DNA of 64,000 bases, from positions 62,001 to 126,000 of the forward strand of contig NZ_JBCNYA010000005.1 of assembly GCF_049727805.1 (NCBI RefSeq). Direction: 5' to 3'. The first letter of the stretch is position 1, and each line of letters starts with the position of its first letter. This stretch comes from Frateuria_A sp049727805 (GTDB lineage: Bacteria > Pseudomonadota > Gammaproteobacteria > Xanthomonadales > Rhodanobacteraceae). Positions 24,816-34,028 of the stretch are shown here, piece by piece. Under the pieces are notes generated by a model. It searched no databases and was not told where the DNA came from. It saw nothing but the letters and a program-made list of their open reading frames with translations. A program made the position numbers and the translations under genes.

Positions 24816-26780
24816 ATGCAGCCATCGACAAGAGCAGCGCTTCTGCTGATAGTCATCCTTGCAGGATGTACTGCGGTCTACTGGGCCGGCCTGCACGGCC
24901 CTTTTCTCTTCGACGATTTCCCCAACCTTGCAGCACTGGACAGCATTGACCGGGTCGCCAACTGGCGGGATTTGGGACTGTTCCTGTCCGAGGCCCGCAC
25001 GTTCCCGGGACGTCCACTCGCCATGCTCAGCTTTCTTCTGCAGAAGTCGAGTTGGCCGGATGACCCTTTCGCTTTCAAGCTGGTGAACCTTGGTCTGCAC
25101 CTGGCCAATGGCGTACTGGTGTATGTCCTTACCAAGCAACTGTCGGCCATTGTCCTCGCCGACGGTACCGCGCCGCTGAAGCGCCTCTCTCCCTGGCCGC
25201 CGCTGCTGGTCACCGCCGCATGGCTCGTCTGTCCAATCAACCTGTCGGCGATCTTGCTGGTCGTGCAACGCATGACCCTGCTCATGGCGCTGTTCGTGCT
25301 GCTCGGCCTGATCGCTTACACCAGCGCGCTGAAGAATGAACGCGCCAGCATCCGACGCCGTGGGGCGCTCATGGTGACCGGTCTGGGGGTCGGCACGACG
25401 CTGGCTTTCCTCACCAAGGAAAATGGCATTCTGTTGCCGCTCTACGCACTCGCACTCGACACCACCCTGCTTCGCACGCGAGTGCAGCAGCTACCTCCCG
25501 TGCTCGCGTGGCTGCGGCGCTTGCTGGTGTATCCGATGGTGCTGTTCGTGTTCGGATATCTGCTGATCGAGATCCCCGACTTTGCGCGGGCGGAATCGTT
25601 TCGGGACTTCACACTTTACCAACGCCTGCTGACCGAACCACGCATCCTCGCCGACTATCTTGCCAAGATCTTTCTGCCCCGCTTCGGGGTCTACGGACTT
25701 TACAACGACGATTTCCCACTTTCGTCCGGGATATTCCACCCCCTTGCCACGCCATTCTTCCTTGCGGCCCTGCTGCTCGTCCTCGGCCTCGCGTTCCGTT
25801 GGCGCCAACGTCGCCCGCTACTGGCATTTGCCGTATTCTGGTATTTCGGTGGCCAGATCCTTGAAAGCAGTGTGGTCATGCTCGAGCTCTACTTCGAGCA
25901 TCGCAATTACCTTCCGATCATTGGCCCCTTCATCGCGCTTGCCATCTGGATAGCAACCCTTAGTCCCAGCAACACGCGGAGGTTGGTGTACGCGATTGTG
26001 ACCGTATGGTTTGGCGCAAGCGTGATCGCTACCTCGCTGAGCGCACGCGTCTGGTCGAGCGAACAAGGACTCGCCTTCAACTGGGGCAACACCCATCCTG
26101 ACTCGGTGCGGTCGCAGACCATGCTTGCCGGCCAGCTATACAAGCACGGACGGCTTGCGGCGGCGGCGCGCATCATTGATCGGGTCATGGAGAAGCATCC
26201 CGGTGACGCAGGCCTTGCCGAAAACAAGGTGCTGCTGCGCTGCGTGGAAGGTTCACTCACCGCCGCAGATCTCGACCAACTTCGTGAAACGCTCCGTACT
26301 GCACGCTGGAACCGCAACGGCTTCCAGAACCTGGAAACCATACGATTACAGGCTCAGATGCATCGTTGTCCTCCGCTGACTACCGAACAGTGGAGCAGCC
26401 TCGCCGATGCCCTCCTCGCCAACCGGGCCTACCAATGGGGAATAGCGGCGGGGTTCATCCATTACCAGATCAGCCAGCTCGCCGTGCACGAGGGCAACCT
26501 TGACCTTGCCGTGCGGCAACTCGACCTTGCATACGCCAAGGACCCGGACGCGAACATCCCAAGGCTCCAAGCCAAGTACCTGGCCAGCGCCGGTCTGTAC
26601 GACCAGGCGATCGACAAGCTCGAACAAACCGATTACCGACGCCTGCCGCTGCTACGGCGACTACTGGTGGACGATCGCGCCATCAACCGCGAGATGGCCA
26701 CGACGATCCGGGAGAAGCAGGCTTCCGCGCTGAACGGGCGAAAGACCGGGAAACCACAGGAGCAAGCGGTCGCGCACTAG
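24816..26780 (+). CDS. TMTC-like GT-C membrane glycosyltransferase with TPR-like tail (first copy)
   Basis: A 654-residue protein with about ten membrane helices (residues 8-430) and a soluble alpha-helical TPR-like tail (450-650). The first loop carries FLFDDFPNL (D33, D34), the acidic pair typical of GT-C lipid-sugar-dependent transferases. FKLVNLGLHLANGVLVYVL, INLSAILLVVQRM and LTKENGILLPLYAL resemble the TMTC/DUF1736 O-mannosyltransferase family. Directly downstream of pilA, the place where TfpO/TfpW pilin glycosylases sit in Pseudomonas, so it may glycosylate pilin. The target is inferred. The ATG at 24816 was chosen over a longer open frame. Confidence 0.75.
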   Translation: MQPSTRAALLLIVILAGCTAVYWAGLHGPFLFDDFPNLAALDSIDRVANWRDLGLFLSEARTFPGRPLAMLSFLLQKSSWPDDPFAFKLVNLGLHLANGVLVYVLTKQLSAIVLADGTAPLKRLSPWPPLLVTAAWLVCPINLSAILLVVQRMTLLMALFVLLGLIAYTSALKNERASIRRRGALMVTGLGVGTTLAFLTKENGILLPLYALALDTTLLRTRVQQLPPVLAWLRRLLVYPMVLFVFGYLLIEIPDFARAESFRDFTLYQRLLTEPRILADYLAKIFLPRFGVYGLYNDDFPLSSGIFHPLATPFFLAALLLVLGLAFRWRQRRPLLAFAVFWYFGGQILESSVVMLELYFEHRNYLPIIGPFIALAIWIATLSPSNTRRLVYAIVTVWFGASVIATSLSARVWSSEQGLAFNWGNTHPDSVRSQTMLAGQLYKHGRLAAAARIIDRVMEKHPGDAGLAENKVLLRCVEGSLTAADLDQLRETLRTARWNRNGFQNLETIRLQAQMHRCPPLTTEQWSSLADALLANRAYQWGIAAGFIHYQISQLAVHEGNLDLAVRQLDLAYAKDPDANIPRLQAKYLASAGLYDQAIDKLEQTDYRRLPLLRRLLVDDRAINREMATTIREKQASALNGRKTGKPQEQAVAH

Positions 26781-26820
26781 ACTGGGAACCGTTCGCAGCA
26801 TTTGCCAGGAACACCCATAG

Positions 26821-28815
26821 ATGACGCCCGTCACCTCTCCCAAGCCGGCGCTGGCGCGCCTGGCCGATCGCCCGTGGTGGTTGCTGCTGATCGCTATGGC
26901 GCTGACGGTCGCCGCGTACGCGCCGGGACTCACGGGCGGATGGCTGTTCGACGACTACCCGAACATCGTGGACAACCCCGGCGTCCAACCGCACGATGCC
27001 AGCCTGGGTTCGCTGGTACGCGCCGCACTTTCTTCGCCCTCGAGCGAATTCAAGCGACCGTTGGCGTCGCTCAGTTTCGCAGCCAACTACCTCGCCGCAG
27101 GACTCGATCCGTACTGGATGAAGTTCACCAATCTGGTGATTCATCTTCTCAACGGCACGGCATCGTTTTTCCTAGCACGCTTGCTGTTACGGCGGTTCCG
27201 AAAGGAGTCCGCGGCGGGATGGCTCGCCGCACTGACCGCTGGCGCGTGGCTGCTGCTGCCGATCAATCTCACCGGCGTGCTCTATGTCGTGCAGCGCATG
27301 GAAAGCATGGCCAATCTGTTTGTGCTCGTCGGCCTGCTCGGTTACGTCCATGCACGCAGCAGCCTGCAGGAGGCAGAACCGGACGATGGCCGAGGATGGC
27401 GGCATTACATCCTCTGCGCCGCAAGTCTGGTCCTCGCCACCGGGCTCGGACTGCTGGCGAAGGAAACCGCCATCATGTTGCCGCTTTATGCGGTTTCGAC
27501 GGAATGGATCGTTTTTCGCTTTCGCGACAGGAGAAGCCGATTTGACTGGCGCATAGCCGCCCTGTTTCTTGCCGTGCTCGTCGTGCCGCTTATCGTTGGT
27601 CTTGCGTGGCTACTTCCGGACGTGCTCAACCCGTCCTACTGGGCGACACGCGACTTCAGGCTGACCACGCGCCTCCTGAGCGAGGCACGGATCGTCACCG
27701 ACTACCTCGGCTGGACCGTCCTGCCTACGCCGACGGCGCTGTCGTTTTATCACGACGACTTCGTGCCCTCGTCTGGATGGCTGCACCCATGGACAACGCT
27801 GGCCGGTGCCATGGCACTGGCACTGCTGCTCGTGGGAGCGCTGTGGCTGCGGCGCAGGCGACCGCTTGCTGCACTCGGCATCCTGCTGTTCATGGGCTGC
27901 CACCTTCTGACCGGCACGATCCTCCCGCTTGAGTTGATCTACGAGCACCGCAACTACTTCGCCAGTTTCGGCCTGATGCTGACCATCGTTCCGCTGCTCA
28001 CAGCGCCGCAACGACCAGCTGGTGATCCACTGTCTGTCACCCCGATGCCCGAGGTTTCGAAGGCATTGCCGATGGCCTTGTCCCGCTATGTAGCTCTTGC
28101 AGGGCTCATGTTGCTCTGGATTACGCAAACTACTCTTACCGCCTATGCATGGGGCGACCCATTGCGCCTGTCCGCCGAACTGGCCGATCGCGCGCCTGCA
28201 TCACCGCGTGCCCAATACGAGCTCGGTCGCACGTACATCATCTACTCGCACTACGATCCCAGCTCACCATTCACGCAAATGGCATATGCGCCGCTGGAAC
28301 GAGCGATGAAGCTTCCCGACTCCTCGATCCTCCCGGAGCAGGCTCTGATCTTCATGAATGCGCGCATGAGTTTGCCAATCAAGGATGCCTGGTGGGACAG
28401 CATGGTTTCAAAACTGAAGGCCCACAAACCAGGCGTCCAGGACGAAAGTTCACTTGGGGCTCTTACCCAATGCTCCCGCGAAAACTTGTGCCAGCTCCCA
28501 GCGAACCGAATGATCGACGCCTTTGAAGCGGCCCTGTCCCACACACCGCCAAGCGCGAGACTGCTCGCAGCGTATGGCGACTATGCCTGGAACGTGCTGG
28601 GCGACCATGAACTAGGGCTCGGCATGATACAGGCAGCCGCCCGTGCGGCTCCCGACGAGCCCGCCTATCTGATTAGCGAAACGCGTATGCTTGTCGCGAT
28701 GGGGCGGATCCAGGCCGCACAGAGTTCCTATCAACTGCTCCAGCGCCTGAACATCGGCGGCCGCCTGGACCGAGATCTCGAATCCCTGCGCAGCCTCCAC
28801 GTTCGACCAAAATGA
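26821..28815 (+). CDS. TMTC-like GT-C membrane glycosyltransferase with TPR-like tail (second copy)
   Basis: A 664-residue paralogue of the preceding gene. The same landmarks occur in the same order: GGWLFDDYPNIV (D44, D45), MKFTNLVIHLLNGTASFFLA, INLTGVLYVVQRMESMANLFVLVGLLGYVHA in pieces, LLAKETAIMLPLYAV, YEHRNYFASFG. About ten membrane helices are followed by a helical tail (about 440-660). It starts 40 bases after the first copy, so the two are probably co-transcribed. Tandem copies may transfer different sugars, act on different acceptors, or work together. Confidence 0.75.
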   Translation: MTPVTSPKPALARLADRPWWLLLIAMALTVAAYAPGLTGGWLFDDYPNIVDNPGVQPHDASLGSLVRAALSSPSSEFKRPLASLSFAANYLAAGLDPYWMKFTNLVIHLLNGTASFFLARLLLRRFRKESAAGWLAALTAGAWLLLPINLTGVLYVVQRMESMANLFVLVGLLGYVHARSSLQEAEPDDGRGWRHYILCAASLVLATGLGLLAKETAIMLPLYAVSTEWIVFRFRDRRSRFDWRIAALFLAVLVVPLIVGLAWLLPDVLNPSYWATRDFRLTTRLLSEARIVTDYLGWTVLPTPTALSFYHDDFVPSSGWLHPWTTLAGAMALALLLVGALWLRRRRPLAALGILLFMGCHLLTGTILPLELIYEHRNYFASFGLMLTIVPLLTAPQRPAGDPLSVTPMPEVSKALPMALSRYVALAGLMLLWITQTTLTAYAWGDPLRLSAELADRAPASPRAQYELGRTYIIYSHYDPSSPFTQMAYAPLERAMKLPDSSILPEQALIFMNARMSLPIKDAWWDSMVSKLKAHKPGVQDESSLGALTQCSRENLCQLPANRMIDAFEAALSHTPPSARLLAAYGDYAWNVLGDHELGLGMIQAAARAAPDEPAYLISETRMLVAMGRIQAAQSSYQLLQRLNIGGRLDRDLESLRSLHVRPK

Positions 28816-28897
28816 GCCCTCCCCCCAGAGTCAGCCTCGCCATCCTTCCGGGCGTGATTCCGCCTCCCGACGAGTCATAGGGCCGCGTGCTAGCGTG

Positions 28898-30229
28898 ATG
28901 AGCCTCACAACGCTTTACAAGCTAATCCGCGACGACTTCGACAAAAGTACAGAGCGTGGGCGCATCGGGCGTGCAGCCGCAGGTACGGCACTGTTCAAGC
29001 TCGCATCCATACTGTTCGCGCTGCTCATCAGCATTGCATGCGCGCGATCGCTGGGGCCGCAGTCGTACGGCGAGTACGCTTTCGTCATGGCTTGGGTGGC
29101 CATCATCGCCCTCCCTTGTGGTCTTGGCATCCCCAGCTATCTCATCCGGGAAGCGGCCCGCAGACCGCGAAACGCTTGGACGCTGTTCAAATGGTCCAAT
29201 CGAACCGTTGTCCTGTCGGGATTCGTAGCTGCAGCATTGCTAGGGATCGCCTCGTTGGCTTCAGGCCATACGTTGGGCCAGCTCTTCGCATTGGCCATCC
29301 CACTTCCCTTGCTTGCAAACGCAGCATCAGTGCGTCAATCCCTACTGCAGGCGCGAGGGAAAATCGCGGAGAGCCAGTGGCCCCAGCTTGCCCTCTCCCC
29401 AGCCATTTTGCTTGCGTCGGTGTGTCTGTACTTGGCGTGTATCGGCCCCCTGACACCCATCATCCTGATGGGGATCACCCTGGCAGTCGCTCCGATTCCT
29501 TTTCTCGTCAACCGGATTCAATTGTCAGCTGTGGATTTTGCCACTGGGCAAGAGCCCGGTCAGCCCCCAAGCGTTCGAGCTGCACTTCCCTTCATGTGGT
29601 TGGGGGCCCTGAGTCTCGTAAACAGCAGGGTGGATCTGATCGCTATCGGAGTACTCCGCGGCGCGCATGAAGCCGGCGTTTATGCGATCTCAGCCCGGGC
29701 GGCGGAACTTATTCCTTTTTTTCTGACCGTCGCAAACACATCCCTGGGACCGAAAATTTCGGAACTCTACGGCTCGCGCAACTCGCGTCTGTTGCAACAG
29801 ATCACTAGCTCGGCCGCCAGGCGCATTTTCATCGTAACCACTGCCGGCGGTGCCACGCTGTTTTTATTGGCGGGCGTGCTGGTGTCCGCTCTATATGGCG
29901 TGGCGTACGCGGAAAGCGTCTTGCCCCTGCGGATCCTGATCGTCGCCCATCTCGTCACCGTGCTGTTCGGGCCAGTGGGAATCCTGCTGAACATGACAGC
30001 CCATGCCAAGCAGTCCGCCATGGCCTTCGGCCTTAGCGCGGCGCTGAACATATTGCTCAACCTTGCGCTGATTCCAGCTTTTGGTATGGCCGGTGCAGCC
30101 GTCGCCACGGCCTTGAGTACCGTATTCTGCGGTGCTTTACGCTGGACGCTCGTTAGACGATACCTTGGCTTGCGGGCCGATGTAGCCTCGGGGGTTCCGG
30201 TCCTCGTCAATGGCGATTCGCGGCTTTAG
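28898..30229 (+). CDS. Oligosaccharide flippase (Wzx-like, MOP superfamily)
   Basis: A 443-residue polytopic protein with about 12 hydrophobic helices. The family pattern TALFKLASILFALLISIACARSLGPQSYGEYAF reads in pieces near residue 30. It probably moves a lipid-linked oligosaccharide from the cytoplasmic to the periplasmic face of the inner membrane, where the GT-C enzymes or a ligase could use it. The ATG at 28898 is preferred; a GTG one codon earlier is possible. The methyltransferase gene starts 9 bases downstream. No wzy was recognised. Confidence 0.88.
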   Translation: MSLTTLYKLIRDDFDKSTERGRIGRAAAGTALFKLASILFALLISIACARSLGPQSYGEYAFVMAWVAIIALPCGLGIPSYLIREAARRPRNAWTLFKWSNRTVVLSGFVAAALLGIASLASGHTLGQLFALAIPLPLLANAASVRQSLLQARGKIAESQWPQLALSPAILLASVCLYLACIGPLTPIILMGITLAVAPIPFLVNRIQLSAVDFATGQEPGQPPSVRAALPFMWLGALSLVNSRVDLIAIGVLRGAHEAGVYAISARAAELIPFFLTVANTSLGPKISELYGSRNSRLLQQITSSAARRIFIVTTAGGATLFLLAGVLVSALYGVAYAESVLPLRILIVAHLVTVLFGPVGILLNMTAHAKQSAMAFGLSAALNILLNLALIPAFGMAGAAVATALSTVFCGALRWTLVRRYLGLRADVASGVPVLVNGDSRL

Positions 30230-30238
30230 GGACTCTCG

Positions 30239-30994
30239 ATGAACAAGGCGTCAGTCAAAAAGGAAGCTCTGGAACGGCTGCCCAAGGTAGCTGTCGAGTT
30301 CGCCGAAGGCCTTACCCGGCACGATATCGTCAAGCTCCTGCCGGGCAACAACAATGTTGGCATCGAGTTGGGTGTAGCAGAGGGTTCTTTCTCATCCAGC
30401 TTGGTTCGCTCAGGCAAGTTCGGCCAGCTTTTTGGCGCGGATGTGTATGGGGATATCCACGATACAGCGGAATACAAGAACGCAATCCTGAATATCGGAA
30501 TTGGACGACCATACAAATTGCTTCGTCTGACGTTCGAGGACGCACTCGAGCTCTTTCCCGACGACTATTTCGACTTCATCTATATCGATGGATTCGCCCA
30601 CACGGGCGAGGAAGGCGGACGGACCCTCGTCGACTGGTATCCGAAGCTCAAGGTCGGAGGAATAATGGCCGGCGACGACTATCACGAGAACTGGCCGCTG
30701 GTGATGTGGGCCGTCAACCACTTCGTGTCACAACTCGGCGCTGCCCTAACGGTTACTGAAATTGCGGGGGGCGACAAATATTCCATGTTCCCGTCCTGGT
30801 TCATCACTAAACAGACTGCAACGGCGGCAGGCGCCCTTTCGCTTGATGAAAGACTCGTGCAGGTCAGCGAAAGCGAGCGGCTGCGGATTCACAGGATGAG
30901 GACCTCTCGCGTGCGGGCGCTCAGGCGGCAAGTATTCGGTGTTCTCCGAAGAATCTTACGGGGACCTGTTTCGAGGCATCCGGGCCATCCTTGA
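30239..30994 (+). CDS. Class I SAM-dependent methyltransferase
   Basis: A 251-residue protein with a Rossmann-type core: motif I NNVGIELGVAEGSFSSSL, motif II acidic residue in LFGADVYGD, and DYFDFIYIDGFAHTGEEG then KVGGIMAGDDYH, as in the Methyltransf_24 group that methylates sugars or acyl groups. The C-terminus is basic. Codon use and GC (31 G/C in bases 30421-30480) are unlike the flanking core genes. The stop overlaps the start of the next gene (TTGA), so the two are coupled. Confidence 0.85.
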   Translation: MNKASVKKEALERLPKVAVEFAEGLTRHDIVKLLPGNNNVGIELGVAEGSFSSSLVRSGKFGQLFGADVYGDIHDTAEYKNAILNIGIGRPYKLLRLTFEDALELFPDDYFDFIYIDGFAHTGEEGGRTLVDWYPKLKVGGIMAGDDYHENWPLVMWAVNHFVSQLGAALTVTEIAGGDKYSMFPSWFITKQTATAAGALSLDERLVQVSESERLRIHRMRTSRVRALRRQVFGVLRRILRGPVSRHPGHP

Positions 30995-32013
30995 AAATCT
31001 ATCTTTGCCACACGCCACTGCACGTTCTCCTTTCTGCGCTCAGCAAGCCTGGCGAAGACAGGGAGAACTCGCTCTTTGCGGTCGTCGAGGACACGCCCGG
31101 CTTGCACCATATCGCCCGCGAGTTCCTCCAACCCGTCGGCGGCGAATTCCTGATGCTGCCAGGAACTGCCTCGACCAGGTCGCCCCGGGAAGCACTGAAG
31201 TTGCAGAAAGCCAATGCCTCGACCGTGCGACGTTCCATATCGGGGCTTCCTTTGACCGCCGCGGCTGTCTTCTATGACCTGAGGGCGGAGGCGCAGGCGT
31301 TGCTCAACTATGCACTCAAGCCAAGTACCTTTGTATCGTGTGTCGAAGACGGCCTGCTGCTCTACAAGGTGGCAAGACCTTTTTCCAGGAGCCTTACGCG
31401 AAGATGGAGGAATAAAGTTCGGTTCGGTATGAAATGGAAGGAATCCAGGTTCATCGGTCGACATCCCGCCATCGATGAGTTTTGTTGCCTTTATCCGGAC
31501 ATGCTCCGGAGCGACCTTCGCTCAAAACCGTATCAGCAGTTGCCGCATGTGCTTGGCGACCGCTTCCAGGAGCGCTTTCGTGCGCTCTACGGCAACCCAC
31601 GGTATGACGAACCGTTTGGCATCATCGTGCTCCCACATCCCGAAACTGGTATCAGCCGGCTTGACCTGCATAGGTTCGTGGAGCTGAGCAGCTCTCGCTG
31701 CGTGAGCCGGGGTGTTGAACCGGTTTTCAAAGTTCACCCAAGGGACGTCATAACACGGGAGCTCCTCATCAATGCCTACCCAGGCTCCCGTTTCATATCG
31801 CAGGAATACCCGGTCGAGCTGGTCCTGTACGCCGAACCCCAGGCGCAGCTCATCACCGGGGTGCGGACGTCGGCACTGCATGTCACGAAGGCACTGCACC
31901 AGGGCGTGGAGTGCTTCTATTACGAGCCGGACAGGACAGATTCCGCGACGACCGAATGGCGAGCGTTCTTCAAGCACCTCGGCATATGCCCACTTGGTTC
32001 GGACCCCGCATGA
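30991..32013 (+). CDS. Polysialyltransferase/GT52-like glycosyltransferase
   Basis: A 340-residue protein starting at a TTG that overlaps the methyltransferase stop. The N-terminal MKIYLCHTPLHVLLSAL is typical of GT52 and polysialyltransferase-type GT-B enzymes. SCVEDG near residue 115 and FKVHPRD near residue 245 resemble the D/E-D-G and K-HP motifs of bacterial sialyltransferases; QEYPVELVL and TGVRTSAL follow, as in the P-x-E and S/T blocks. No CMP-sialic acid synthesis genes are in the window, so the donor is uncertain. It is coupled to the following GT2 gene by ATGA. Confidence 0.7.
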   Translation: MKIYLCHTPLHVLLSALSKPGEDRENSLFAVVEDTPGLHHIAREFLQPVGGEFLMLPGTASTRSPREALKLQKANASTVRRSISGLPLTAAAVFYDLRAEAQALLNYALKPSTFVSCVEDGLLLYKVARPFSRSLTRRWRNKVRFGMKWKESRFIGRHPAIDEFCCLYPDMLRSDLRSKPYQQLPHVLGDRFQERFRALYGNPRYDEPFGIIVLPHPETGISRLDLHRFVELSSSRCVSRGVEPVFKVHPRDVITRELLINAYPGSRFISQEYPVELVLYAEPQAQLITGVRTSALHVTKALHQGVECFYYEPDRTDSATTEWRAFFKHLGICPLGSDPA

Positions 32014-32933
32014 ACGTGCAATGCAATCTGACCGCTGTCGTGGTCACCTTCAACCGGAGGCCCCTCCTCGAGCTCTGCCTTTTGGCGCTTGCCAATCAGA
32101 CGCGCAAGCCCGATAGGGTCCTGATCGTCGACAACGCATCCACCGACGAAACGCGCGACTGGCTCCAATCGTGGCTGCCCCACCATTTGCCCGAAGGGGA
32201 AGTCCTCGCGCTCGAAGTTAATTCGGGTGGCGCCGGAGGATTTGCAGCAGGCATGAAAGCAGCCGTGGCGGGAGGTGCTGATTGGATCTGGATGATGGAC
32301 GACGACGCGGAACCCGAGACCAAAGCACTATCCATACTGCTGGATGCAGTCGTCACTGACGAAGCCATCTATGGTTCCATTGCCACCCACAATGGAATCG
32401 AGCTGTGCTGGCCCTTGTTCGGCACAGATGGCGAAGAGGTAGCAGGCGTCAGGGATACATCTCGTGTCACGAGCGTCGTCGCGCTCCCGTTCCTGGGAAT
32501 TCTTGTATCTCGGCGGGTGATCGAAACAATCGGCTACCCCAATGCGGACTACTTCCTCGCTGGTGACGATACCGAGTACTGCTTCAGGGCACGCGGCTGC
32601 GGCATCCCCGTAATGGCCGTCGGGGGTAGCGTCCTGCGCCATCCAACCTCCCACTACTACCGCTTCGGTGTCGGCCGATTCGCCCCCGTGTGCTTTCGTA
32701 TGCCGCCGTGGAAGCGCTATTACGACGTGAGGAACCGGTTGTTGACGTCGGCCGGAGAAGGTCTTGGTCCGATGGTTCTGAAAACGCTCCCCGCTACCAT
32801 GTTGCGCCTCCTGGCCACACTGCTCCACGAGCCGCAGCGGTTGCAGCAGACCAAGGCCTACCTCGCCGGCGTGATCGACGGCCTGCGTGGCATGAAGGGG
32901 AAGCGCCACCCGAGATGGCGGCTGGACGCATAG
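32010..32933 (+). CDS. GT2 glycosyltransferase, galactofuranosyltransferase-like
   Basis: A 307-residue GT-A enzyme: LTAVVVTFNRRPLLELCLLA, VDNASTDETRDWL, the loop NSGGAGGFAAGMK, the metal site WMMDDDAEP near residue 94, and FLAGDDTEYCFRARG. The glycine-rich loop and DDD context are those of the GlfT2/Galf-transferase subgroup. The presence of glf 2 kb downstream supports a UDP-galactofuranose donor, though rhamnosyltransferases look similar. The ATG overlaps the preceding stop (ATGA). The C-terminal helix is amphipathic and basic, suggesting peripheral membrane contact. Confidence 0.82.
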   Translation: MNVQCNLTAVVVTFNRRPLLELCLLALANQTRKPDRVLIVDNASTDETRDWLQSWLPHHLPEGEVLALEVNSGGAGGFAAGMKAAVAGGADWIWMMDDDAEPETKALSILLDAVVTDEAIYGSIATHNGIELCWPLFGTDGEEVAGVRDTSRVTSVVALPFLGILVSRRVIETIGYPNADYFLAGDDTEYCFRARGCGIPVMAVGGSVLRHPTSHYYRFGVGRFAPVCFRMPPWKRYYDVRNRLLTSAGEGLGPMVLKTLPATMLRLLATLLHEPQRLQQTKAYLAGVIDGLRGMKGKRHPRWRLDA

Positions 32934-32942
32934 GTAAGCGAC

Positions 32943-33983
32943 ATGGCTGCGCTTCTCAGTATCGTTATTCCGGTTCACAACGGCGAGCGGTGGCTCGACG
33001 CTGCGCTACGGAGCACGATCGCCGCCGCCTCCGGCTTCGCCGCAGAACTGATAGTGGTTGATGACGGTTCCACCGACGGCTCTATCGACGTAGCGGAATC
33101 AGTAGCCTCCCGCACGAACGGCATTGTGGTACGCATTCTCCGCAACCCATCGAACCTTGGCATCGTGAACGCGCTCAACCGTGGGCTGGATGCCGCGAGC
33201 GGGAGATTTATCGCGCGAATGGACGCTGACGATATCTGCTTAGCGAACCGTTTTCGGACCCAGATCGCGTTTCTGGAAAGCGCCGGTTGCGACATCTGCG
33301 GCAGTTGGTTTGTCGAATTCGGCCAGGGAATTTCCCGCTCAGTTCGCTGGCCTCACACGGAACCGGCACTGCGGGCAGCGATGTTGTTCCAGAACAGTCT
33401 GCTGCATCCCTCGGTTCTAGCGAAGCGGGAGGTTTTCGATCGTTATCGTTATCGGCAGGAATACCAACTGGTCGAAGACTATGACCTCTTCGGCCGTGCC
33501 ATGCGGGAATATCGCATCGCCAACGTGCCGGTGTCATTGCTCCGCTACCGAAGGCATCGGATGCAAAGCACACAGGTGAAGCTCGACCGGATGGAGGCCG
33601 TCACAAGACGCGTACGGATCGAGGTGCTCGCTTCCGAAGGCATCATCGCAAGCAACGAAGAAGCGCGCCTGCACAACCTCATCAGGTCTCCGAACTCGAT
33701 CCAGAGTCTGGACGATCTTCGCGGGATTGACGCGTGGCTGCAGAAGCTCACGACGCATTACGCACATCCCGACGCACGCGCCGTCATTGGGTCGCAGTGG
33801 TTGCGCGCCTGCATCCGTGCAGCTCCCTTGGGAGGCGCCATGTGGCGAGCCTTCAACTCATCACCATTTGCCACATGCATTCGCGGTCCAGCCCGGCTGG
33901 ATCTCGCCATCCTCGCCTTGAGCCGGCTGGATTATCGCTCCTCGCCTTTCGCGTTCCTTAGACGATGGGGGCTCAGCGCGTAA
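32943..33983 (+). CDS. GT2 family glycosyltransferase
   Basis: A 346-residue GT-A glycosyltransferase. LLSIVIPVHNGERWLDAALRS, VVDDGSTDGSIDVAE, RILRNPSNLGIVNALNRGLDAASGRFIARMDADDIC (in pieces) give the nucleotide-sugar site with the DAD metal motif near residue 97, and YQLVEDYDLFGRAM the catalytic ED. The last 100 residues have no recognised motif. It starts 9 bases after the previous gene and probably adds one sugar of the same glycan. Confidence 0.88.
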   Translation: MAALLSIVIPVHNGERWLDAALRSTIAAASGFAAELIVVDDGSTDGSIDVAESVASRTNGIVVRILRNPSNLGIVNALNRGLDAASGRFIARMDADDICLANRFRTQIAFLESAGCDICGSWFVEFGQGISRSVRWPHTEPALRAAMLFQNSLLHPSVLAKREVFDRYRYRQEYQLVEDYDLFGRAMREYRIANVPVSLLRYRRHRMQSTQVKLDRMEAVTRRVRIEVLASEGIIASNEEARLHNLIRSPNSIQSLDDLRGIDAWLQKLTTHYAHPDARAVIGSQWLRACIRAAPLGGAMWRAFNSSPFATCIRGPARLDLAILALSRLDYRSSPFAFLRRWGLSA

Positions 33984-34028
33984 CCGGCACTCCCCATCGA
34001 AACTTCCGTCCGGAGAAGCCAGAAGAAT

